NCBI GenBank assembly: GCA_910586775.1
Contig: CAJUJN010000092.1
Span: 1-16,201, forward strand
Reading direction: 5' to 3'
Length of the DNA stretch: 16,201 nt
DNA from: an uncultured Acetatifactor sp.
GTDB lineage: Bacteria > Bacillota > Clostridia > Lachnospirales > Lachnospiraceae
Of this stretch, positions 6,837 through 13,156 are shown piece by piece. The notes beneath the pieces were generated by a model that ran no database searches, was not told the DNA's origin, and saw only the letters and a list, made by a program, of their open reading frames with translations. The position numbers were made by a program, and so were the translations under genes. Positions within the stretch are counted from its first letter, which is position 1. Each line of letters starts with the position of its first letter.

Positions 6837-7407
6837 GTGCAACCTGACTGCAGACCGCCGGCCAGATACTTTCCCGGAGGAATCAATGTAAATCCTGGCG
6901 GTCTGCAGTATAACAGGGCGGATAACCATTATTTTCTGTCTGTCTCCGGCGCAGATGATACGCGAACTGGCGGAGTGCTGCAGAGATGGTTCCAATATGC
7001 TGTTGAATGTGGGGCCTATGGGAGATGGGAGCATCAGTCCAATGGATGCTGCCATATTGGGGGTAGTGGGAAAGTGGGTTGGGTATTTCGAGGAGGCCAT
7101 CAGGGCTCCGCGCCCGGTGCAGATTGTAATCACAAATAAGGAAGATGATTTCCTGCTGCGGGACGGGCATATTTACTATCTTTTCTGTTTCAATCTTCCC
7201 ATGAAGGCGGACGGGCATGTGTCTCCTGCTGAAGAGGCGGACTATTTGGATTGTTTTAAACTGTCTGAGAGGATTAAAAGTGTCCGTTGGATGGATAGTG
7301 GAGAAGAGGCGGCGTTTTCACAGGAGGGCGGCAGCGTGACGGTACATACGGCGCCTTACTGCTGTGGGAGGAACCTGGTAGTCCGTGTGGCAAAGATCGT
7401 CTGCTGA
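6837..7407 (+). pseudogene. Alpha-L-fucosidase (GH29), C-terminal relic
   Basis: A first frame from about 6837 to 6945 ends in NPGGLQYNRADNHYFLSV. A one-base-type frameshift near 6946-6954 leads to MIRELAECCRDGSNMLLNVG, then PMGDGSISPMDAAILGVVGK, which closely resembles the GH29 signature near the end of the catalytic barrel (RELVECVSxGGNxLLNVGPxGDG, then IL..IGxWL). A beta-rich C-terminal domain follows to TGA at 7405-7407. The N-terminal catalytic barrel, including the nucleophile Asp region, is absent. Intact GH29 enzymes are about 450-600 residues; about 190 remain here. The family removes terminal L-fucose, which fits the rhamnosidase upstream as part of deoxysugar foraging, but this copy cannot be active. 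Confidence 0.68.
6847..6909. repeat. 13-bp perfect inverted repeat at the left end of the fucosidase relic
   Basis: ACTGCAGACCGCC (6847-6859) and GGCGGTCTGCAGT (6897-6909) are exact reverse complements separated by 37 nt. They lie in the decayed part of the GH29 relic, where coding similarity starts. The repeat could be a rearrangement scar or a small mobile element footprint; nothing decides between these. Confidence 0.5.
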
Positions 7408-7488
7408 ATTTTGGCGGAAGGCTGCGGGGCAGGGCAGAGTTAGGGATGGCGCGGAGCCGGTTCCGGGATAAGAAGAGGAGAAAGTTGG

Positions 7489-8079
7489 ATGGAAGGTCTG
7501 ATGGGGAAGCTGCGGGAGCAGGCTTTGGAGATGGGTGCATACAGGGCGGAGATCGTGGAGGTGGCGGACATTTCGGTAGATGCCTCTTTCCGTAGGCTCT
7601 GTGAAGCCGACTCCTGCGGGAATTACGGAAAGAATTACATGTGTCCGCCGGATATCGGCGATATCGAAGAGCTGATGGCGGAACTGAAATCCTATGAACG
7701 GGCCATGATCTACCAGACGGTGGAGAAATTGGAAGACAGCTACGACTTCGAAGGGATGATGGAGGCGGGGAAAAAGCACAACGACCTGGCGCAGAGGCTT
7801 CGGAATCTGGCGATGGAGGACATCCGGGAATGGGAAACGGAAAATAGAGAGCCGGAGGGAAGGATCCGGGTGCTGCATCTGGGGGCGGGAGGCTGCAGGG
7901 TATGCCCTTCCTGTGGGGAAAAAACCGGGGAACCCTGCCGTTTTCCGGAGAAGGCCATCGGGTCTCTGGAGGCATTTGGCGTGAATGTATCACTTCTGGC
8001 GGAAACGGCAGGAATGCGCTATATAAACGGGCAGAATACGGTGACATATTTCGGCGCCATACTCTGCCGAAAGGAATAA
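7489..8079 (+). CDS. DUF2284 cysteine-rich protein, predicted metal binding
   Basis: This 196-residue soluble protein fits the DUF2284 family (annotated as predicted metal-binding protein). Seven Cys are arranged in two groups: Cys38, Cys43 and Cys52 (in CEADSCGNYGKNYMCPP), and Cys136, Cys139, Cys142 and Cys150 (in GGCRVCPSCGEKTGEPC). The second group resembles an iron-sulphur or zinc site. The family-typical text PEKAIGSLEAFGVNV follows. No signal peptide or membrane segment is seen. The start at 7489 is supported by AGAGGAG at 7474-7480, 8 nt upstream. The family is known from anaerobes and its biochemical role is not established. The gene looks intact and is separated by 81 bp from the fucosidase relic, with no functional link visible. 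Confidence 0.82.
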   Translation: MEGLMGKLREQALEMGAYRAEIVEVADISVDASFRRLCEADSCGNYGKNYMCPPDIGDIEELMAELKSYERAMIYQTVEKLEDSYDFEGMMEAGKKHNDLAQRLRNLAMEDIREWETENREPEGRIRVLHLGAGGCRVCPSCGEKTGEPCRFPEKAIGSLEAFGVNVSLLAETAGMRYINGQNTVTYFGAILCRKE

Positions 8080-8277
8080 CTTACATATTCCGGCAGATAT
8101 CCGAATTTCGTGATTTCGACCGGATGTGATATATTGCCCATGTCCAAATGGGAGAAGAGATGCAGAACAAAAATCGGCAAATGAATGCGCTCACAGGTTG
8201 TGACGAATAACGATTGAAGATAATTGATATGCCCAGTGGGGACTGTCAGTGACGGGAAGCGGAAAGGGGAGGAGACG
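8080..8277. other. Short intergenic stretch before the metallophosphoesterase
   Basis: No terminator hairpin is obvious after the DUF2284 gene. A 20-codon frame beginning MGEEMQNKNRQMNALTG starts near 8149. It resembles the N-terminal side of GGDEF domains only vaguely and cannot be assigned. The remainder shows no clear promoter. Confidence 0.3.
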
Positions 8278-9207
8278 ATGAAGTTTTTGATGTTTTCGGA
8301 CTTACACCATGTGCCGGGGGCGTTTATGGGCGGGGACAGGGACGCATTGCATCGGATGCAGTGCCATGCCCGGGAGGCAGGCTGTGAATTTATGATCCAT
8401 GGGGGCGACTTCTGCCACGGGCCGTCCCAGACGCTGATGGGGGAGAAGATCGCTGATTTTGTGGGGGAATACAACCATTCCCCCGTCCCCGCCTATCATG
8501 CCCTGGGCAACCATGATACAGACAATACGCCCTGGGAAGAGGTTCTTCGGTATTACAATATGCCGGACGGGCATTACTATTTTGACCATGGCGGTTACCG
8601 GATGGTGGTCTGCGATCCCAACTATTTTTACGAGGACGGGAAATACATTCACTTTTCCATGGCAAACAATGCGAAGTACGGCCCTTATTGCAATTATATG
8701 CCGCCGGAACAGCTTGCCTGGCTGGAGGAGACGATTGCCGCCGCACCCGGTCCCTGCGTCCTGGTCAGTCATGAGAGCTTTGAGCGAGAGGCGGACGGGG
8801 TGAAGAACGGGGCGGAAGTGAGGCGGATCATCAACGGGGCCAACCGGAGGAAGGCGGGCAGCGTGCTCCTGTGCATGAACGGGCATTATCACCGCGATTA
8901 CATCCGCATCCTGGACAATGTGTGCTATTGGGATGTGAATTCGGTGTCATACGACTGGATCGACAACAGTCATTCTTTTTACCCGGAGGAGCTGCGGCAG
9001 AAAATAAGCTGTATCAGCAATACTCTGGTTTACAATGACCCGCTCCATGCGGTGGTGACGCTGGAGGGGAATACCATCACCATCGAGGGGATGGAGAGTT
9101 CCATGTTTATGGGGATCACGCGGGAGATGACGGACAATCCGCCCTGTGACCTGTCAGGGCGCCCGGTGCGGCCTGTGATTCAGTCGGCGAAGATTACGTT
9201 GGGGTAA
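8278..9207 (+). CDS. Calcineurin-like metallophosphoesterase
   Basis: The 309-residue protein has the full set of calcineurin-like phosphoesterase motifs for a two-metal site: SDLH (Asp8, His10), GGD (Asp44), GNHD (Asn78, His79), SHES (His165) and GHYH (His203, His205). It has no signal peptide and is predicted cytoplasmic. The family hydrolyses phosphomono- or phosphodiesters, but substrates vary widely (nucleotides, cyclic nucleotides, sugar phosphates, lipids), so none is assigned. The start at 8278 is supported by GGGGAGG at 8266-8272. An upstream in-frame TTG at 8224 gives a non-conserved extension. The stop overlaps the base of a strong terminator hairpin, so the gene probably ends a transcript. 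Confidence 0.9.
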   Translation: MKFLMFSDLHHVPGAFMGGDRDALHRMQCHAREAGCEFMIHGGDFCHGPSQTLMGEKIADFVGEYNHSPVPAYHALGNHDTDNTPWEEVLRYYNMPDGHYYFDHGGYRMVVCDPNYFYEDGKYIHFSMANNAKYGPYCNYMPPEQLAWLEETIAAAPGPCVLVSHESFEREADGVKNGAEVRRIINGANRRKAGSVLLCMNGHYHRDYIRILDNVCYWDVNSVSYDWIDNSHSFYPEELRQKISCISNTLVYNDPLHAVVTLEGNTITIEGMESSMFMGITREMTDNPPCDLSGRPVRPVIQSAKITLG

Positions 9208-9236
9208 GGGGACAGAGCTTGGGTTCTGTCCCTTTT
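9206..9236 (+). terminator. Rho-independent terminator after the metallophosphoesterase
   Basis: AAGGGGACAGA (9206-9216) pairs with TCTGTCCCTTT (9225-9235) with one G-U pair, an 11-bp stem and 8-nt loop, followed by a short T tract. It overlaps the stop codon of the metallophosphoesterase. The A run at the 5' foot and T run at the 3' foot suggest it could also work on the minus strand. Confidence 0.75.
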
Positions 9237-9409
9237 GCATTTCCGGTATTCAATACTCCATAGTTGCTCTTTCCGAAAATGACATATTTTCTTCCGATAG
9301 ATTCATTCCATTGTGAAGCCTGTGCTTGTATCATTATAGCAGACAAAAAGGGAAAAGGGGAAAAATATATTCTTTTGCAGAATGGAGAGGACAGGAGGCG
9401 GAAAGCAGG

Positions 9410-9898
9410 ATGCGTGAAAAAGAAGCAAAACGGCTCGGAAACGAGAAGCTGTGGCTTGGGGAAGGCCCGGTTTGGGACAGTATCGGAATCGCCTTCAGCC
9501 CGGATAACCGCATTATGTACCATATTGACACGCCGTCAAGGAAGATCGACAGCTATGATTTTGACCCGGAGACAGGTGGCGTTTCTAATAAAAGAACGGC
9601 AGTACGTATAGAATAAAACGGAAATCCGAATGAAGTGGCCATTGACTGCGAGGGCATGCTTTGGGTGGCTTTGTGGGGAGGTTACGGCGTTGCAAGATAT
9701 GATCCGAAGACGGGTAAGCAGCTGGAGTTCGTACCCCTGCCGGACAGGAATGTGTCCTGCTGTACCTTTGGCGGAGAGGGCGGGGATATTCTGTATATTA
9801 CCATGGCCATGGATGAGGATGGCGGCGGAGGATATCTTTATGAGTGGAAAGCGGACGTGAAGGGGCCGGCGCCATACCGTTTTCCGCTGTACTCATGA
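9410..9898 (+). pseudogene. SMP-30/gluconolactonase/regucalcin-family protein, internally deleted
   Basis: ATG 9410 follows GGAGG at 9394-9398. The reading starts with an SMP-30 N-terminus (LWLGEGPVWD) but jumps straight to a segment normally about 110 residues later: IAFSPDNRIMYHIDTPSRKI. It continues in the same frame through TAA at 9614-9616 into NPNEVAIDCEGMLWVALWGG, then YGVARYDPKTGKQLEFVPLP and NVSCCTFGGEGGDILYIT, and ends near GPAPYRF. The family hydrolyses sugar lactones such as gluconolactone with a divalent metal in a six-bladed propeller. About two blades are missing and a nonsense codon lies in the middle, so it is inactive. The dehydratase relic follows at once, as in sugar-acid catabolic clusters. 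Confidence 0.8.
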
Positions 9899-11119
9899 GC
9901 GCAAACATTTACCGCTTTTCAGCCCACATAATAGCGACAAGATGTGCCGGGGCTGCTGATGGCGGCCAGGCTGGACATTCCGGCGATATTTGTGAACGGC
10001 GGCCCCATGTATCCGGCTTCTTACCGGGGGAAGCATTATGACGGCAATATCGTGACGGAAGCTGTGGGATGGAAGCAGCGGGGAAAGATTGATGAAGCGG
10101 AGTTTGCGCGTATCGAACGCCTGGCGAAGCCCTGCGCAGGATCCTGCGCCATGTTGGGGACGGCCAATACCATGGGCTGCCTGGCAGAGGCAATGGGAAT
10201 GGCACTTCCCGGCAGCGCAGTGGTTCCGGCGGTTCTGGCCGGGCGGCTCCGATATGCGTATCAGACGGGGAAAGCCATAGTGGAGCGGGTGAAAAAAGGG
10301 ATCACATCCAGGCAGATCATGACAGGGGAAGCCATGGAAAATGCCATTACGGTGCTGATGGGAATCGGCGGTTCCACCAACGGGATCATGCATTTACAGG
10401 CAATCCACGCGGAAGCGGGCCTGGGGAAACTGCCTTTACAGACATTTGACGAGTTCAGCAGAAAGGTTCCCCAGGTGGCATCCGTATATCCGGCGTCTCC
10501 TTATGATATGGTGGATTTCTATGAAGCGGGCGGCGTTCCTGCCGTGATGAAAGCGCTGCGCGGCTGGCTCCATGGTGACGCAATGACGGTGACGGGGGAG
10601 ACGGTTGCGGAGAACCTGGGCATGGAAGGCTGGATCGGCGATGAGGCGGAAAAGTATGGTGCGACGACACCTGGAAAGAGTGAGGCGGCAAAGGAAGGGG
10701 GAATGGATCCGGAAAAGAGTGGGACGGCAAAGGAAGACGAAGCGCTTTCCGGAAAGTGTGCGGTTCAAGGACAGAAGCATTGCCGGGCAGCAGCGGTATG
10801 CAGTCCGGGTGGAGACGGAACCGTAACTTTCGGGGACGTCATACGGACGGCGGAGCATCCCTTCTCCCAGGAGGGCGGCGTGGCGGTGCTCCATGGGAAT
10901 ATTGCACCTGACGGATGTGTCATAAAACCGGCTGCAGTGCCTGGGGATATGATGCATTTTGCGGGAACGGCAGTGGTGTATGACAGCGAGCAGGAATCCA
11001 TTGACGTGATCCTGGGCGGGGAGGTAAAGCCGGGAAGCGTGGTGGTGCTGCGCTATGAAGGCCCCAAGGGAGGCCCCGGCATGCCGGAGATGTACCGCCC
11101 CATGAACTGTCCAGGATGA
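9899..11119 (+). pseudogene. IlvD/Edd-family dehydratase, truncated at both ends
   Basis: From about 9944 the frame encodes VPGLLMAARLDIPAIFVNGG, then PCAGSCAMLGTANTMGCLAE, GIGGSTNGIMHLQAIHAEAG, QEGGVAVLHGNIAPDG and YEGPKGGPGMPEMYRP. All are hallmarks of dihydroxy-acid/sugar-acid dehydratases. The family normally starts about 110-120 residues earlier; only a trace (NSDK, in another frame, where intact enzymes have CDKxVPG) remains upstream. It ends at TGA 11117-11119 just after RPM, about 110 residues early, losing the TDGRFSG region. Of the usual iron-sulphur cysteines only the GSC site is kept. An in-frame 39-bp tandem repeat lies at 10670-10770. The preceding lactonase relic suggests a sugar-acid dehydratase rather than the branched-chain amino acid enzyme (inference). 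Confidence 0.82.
10670..10770 (+). repeat. Imperfect 39-bp in-frame tandem repeat in the dehydratase relic
   Basis: Unit 1 (10670-10708) encodes PGKSEAAKEGGMD, unit 2 (10709-10747) encodes PEKSGTAKEDEAL, and a degenerate third unit starts at 10748 with SGKC. The 13-residue period is rich in Lys, Glu, Ala and Gly, and lies between conserved segments of the enzyme, where a surface loop would be. It looks like slippage-driven expansion. Confidence 0.6.
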
Positions 11120-11302
11120 CGCTGGACGAAGAGATCAGACGGATCAGAATCCGAGTAGAATGCGCTCCATTCCTTATGGGCATCCTGCAGCTCCGGATAT
11201 CAGCTTCTGTGAATAATTTCCCGGATATTTGCAGGGTTCGGGCAGATACCCGCCTTTTTGCCACATATTCAGGAATAATTCACCTGCCCTTTACCTCATC
11301 AA
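11120..11302. other. Junction between the dehydratase relic and the Bce-type operon
   Basis: No recognisable coding sequence remains on either strand. The missing C-terminus of the dehydratase is not found here in any frame. I see no strong terminator hairpin for the convergent kinase gene, so the operon's transcription end is unclear. Confidence 0.4.
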
Positions 11303-12400
11303 TCAACGGATATTCGGAGAGATAATCCTGCTTTCCATGGGAGATGTGTCCACGGACCCGGTTCTGTGCAGTTTTGTGAGATTTGCGGGCGTCTCCACTT
11401 TCGGAAAAGAAATCCGTATTTCAAAGCCCTGTCCCCACTGGGAGGATGCCTCCAGGGAAAGTCCGATCTCCCTGGCGATCTCGGCTGCCAGGTACAGTCC
11501 CATGCCGGTGGCCCGTTTCCGGTTCTCGCCGGAGTCCCCGGTAAAGCCTTTTTCAAAGATATAGGGAAGATCGCAGGCTTTTACGCCCGTGCCGTTGTCC
11601 CGGATATCCAGTCTGCAGCCGGAGGCGTCCTCCCGGTAATCAAAGCGGAGCGCGGGAGACCGGGCGCTGTATTTCACGGAATTGCTGACGAGCTGCCGTA
11701 TCAGGAACAGCAGCCCCCGGCGGTCCGTGTATACATGGGCTTCGGCGGAGGGAAGGGTGATCCGGAACTGTTTTTCCTCCAGAAGGGGGCGGTAGTCCTC
11801 CAGAATTTCCCTGATGCAGGGCAGCAGGGGAAAGCGCTCGAATAGATAATCCTTCCGGGCGCTCTTGAGGCGGGCATAATACAGCATCTGGTCTATGAAT
11901 TCCTGCATGCGGTTCCGCACATAGTCCAGTCTGCGCACCACGGGTTCAGGAAGGCTGTCTCTGCGGTTGTCCAACAAGAGGGAGAGCAGGGAGAGGGGCA
12001 TCTTCGTCTCATGGGCCCAGGACTCCACATACTCCTCGTATTCTTCCAGGCGGGTTTCCAGATGCCTGCAGGCATCCCGGCGTTCCCGGAGATTTGCGCC
12101 CAGCAGGCGGACTGCATGGGCCTGTGATGAGCCCAGGCATTTTAGAAGCAGCTCCTCCTGATATTCGTCAGGCGTCTCCAGAAAGGCCAGGAAAGCTTTT
12201 TCGCGGCTGTTTCCCCGGTAGGCAAGCACGGCGCTGACTGCGGAAAACAGGAGGAGGGATGCCAGCAGGATTGCGGCGGCCAGGGCGGGGAACGCCCGGG
12301 AATCCACTACCCAGAGCAGAAAAGACGAAAAAACGTCCATTCCAAGCAGTACAAGCAGCCAGGGCAGAGCGTGCTGTAAGTGTTTCAGGTATCGTTTCAT
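11303..12400 (-). CDS. BceS-type (intramembrane-sensing) sensor histidine kinase
   Basis: The 365-residue protein starts at ATG 12400, preceded by AAAAGGGGG; a frame extension to TTG 12454 overlaps the regulator gene and is unlikely. Two membrane helices (about residues 12-30 and 38-60) are joined by a very short extracellular loop, as in BceS-like kinases, which do not sense ligand alone but through the permease. His130 in WAHETKMPLSLL is the phosphoacceptor. The ATPase domain has Asn240 (QLVSNSVKY), DNGTG (268-272), IFEKGFTG and GMGL (299-302). It follows the response regulator gene by 19 nt. The C-terminus extends about 30 residues past the usual end (SFPKVE, then NLTKL), possibly because the operon's 3' end was rearranged. 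Confidence 0.92.
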   Translation of the reverse strand: MKRYLKHLQHALPWLLVLLGMDVFSSFLLWVVDSRAFPALAAAILLASLLLFSAVSAVLAYRGNSREKAFLAFLETPDEYQEELLLKCLGSSQAHAVRLLGANLRERRDACRHLETRLEEYEEYVESWAHETKMPLSLLSLLLDNRRDSLPEPVVRRLDYVRNRMQEFIDQMLYYARLKSARKDYLFERFPLLPCIREILEDYRPLLEEKQFRITLPSAEAHVYTDRRGLLFLIRQLVSNSVKYSARSPALRFDYREDASGCRLDIRDNGTGVKACDLPYIFEKGFTGDSGENRKRATGMGLYLAAEIAREIGLSLEASSQWGQGFEIRISFPKVETPANLTKLHRTGSVDTSPMESRIISPNIR

Positions 12401-12419
12401 AGGTTCCCCCTTTTGGTTG

Positions 12420-13109
12420 TCATTGCGTGATATCCTCCTGTTTTGCCGGGACAAGGCGGTAGCCGGCGCCCCTTATGGGGATTAGGCGGCAGTCCATGTC
12501 AAGGCCTGCAAGGGTTTTCTTCAGCCGCGTCAGATTTACCTGCAGGGCATTTTCGTCGATGAACTGGGTAGTGCCCCATAATCCCAGGCATAATTCTTCC
12601 TTTGTTACGGCCTCGTCACCGTGGGACAGGAACAGTTCCAACAGTTTCCCCTGATTTTTGGGAAGGATTACGGACCGGCCGTGGACATAAAGCGTATAAG
12701 ACTGTCGGTCCAACAGGCAGCCCGGGCCTTCCAACAGGTTCGCTCTGCCCTCAAACCGCTTCAGCACATTGGAGATGCGCGCCAGAAGCCGCTCCCCCGG
12801 GCAGGGTTTGGTCAGATATTCGTCCGCACCCAGTTCCAGGGCGTGGAGTTCGTCCCGCATCTGGTCCCGGGAGGTGAGCACCAGGACGGGGATGGCGCTT
12901 TTCCGCTTCAGTTCCCGGCAGATCTGGAATCCGCCTGCGCCGGGAAGGTTCAGGTCCAGGAGGACAAGGTCCGGGGAAAGGTCCAGGAGCGCCTGGGCCG
13001 TGTCCTCAAATTTCTCGACCGCAAGGGGTTCGTAGCCTGCCCGGCTCAGCAGCTCGGACAGTTCCTCCCGCATAAATACCTCATCCTCCACAATGGCAAT
13101 TCGTTTCAT
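12420..13109 (-). CDS. OmpR/BceR-type response regulator
   Basis: The 229-residue regulator starts at ATG 13109, with GGGAGG 5 nt upstream. The receiver domain has the acidic pair Glu8-Asp9, phosphoacceptor Asp52 (VLLDLNLPGAGG), Thr79 and Lys101. The C-terminal winged-helix domain includes LPKNQGKLLELFLSH and the typical ending IRGAGYRL. In BceR-like systems the phosphorylated regulator activates the cognate transporter genes, sometimes also dlt or other envelope genes. A longer frame reaching 13202 would overlap the permease gene and lacks support. It lies 47 nt after the permease and 19 nt before the kinase, so it is probably co-transcribed. Confidence 0.94.
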   Translation of the reverse strand: MKRIAIVEDEVFMREELSELLSRAGYEPLAVEKFEDTAQALLDLSPDLVLLDLNLPGAGGFQICRELKRKSAIPVLVLTSRDQMRDELHALELGADEYLTKPCPGERLLARISNVLKRFEGRANLLEGPGCLLDRQSYTLYVHGRSVILPKNQGKLLELFLSHGDEAVTKEELCLGLWGTTQFIDENALQVNLTRLKKTLAGLDMDCRLIPIRGAGYRLVPAKQEDITQ

Positions 13110-13156
13110 CACAGCCTCCCTGTCCCGGGCAGTCCGGGAATTTTTTTCCAACAGCC

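Noticed and set aside
9194..9330. Minus-strand frame containing WNESIGRKYVIFGKSNYGV, preceded by an extended -10-like TGCTATAAT
   Set aside because: It runs through the terminator hairpin and no family is recognised; the promoter has no -35 match. It may be a relic but is not supportable as a gene.
12401..12454. Longer start for the histidine kinase at TTG 12454
   Set aside because: It would overlap the response regulator gene, and the ATG at 12400 has a well-placed purine-rich ribosome binding site and begins just before the first membrane helix.
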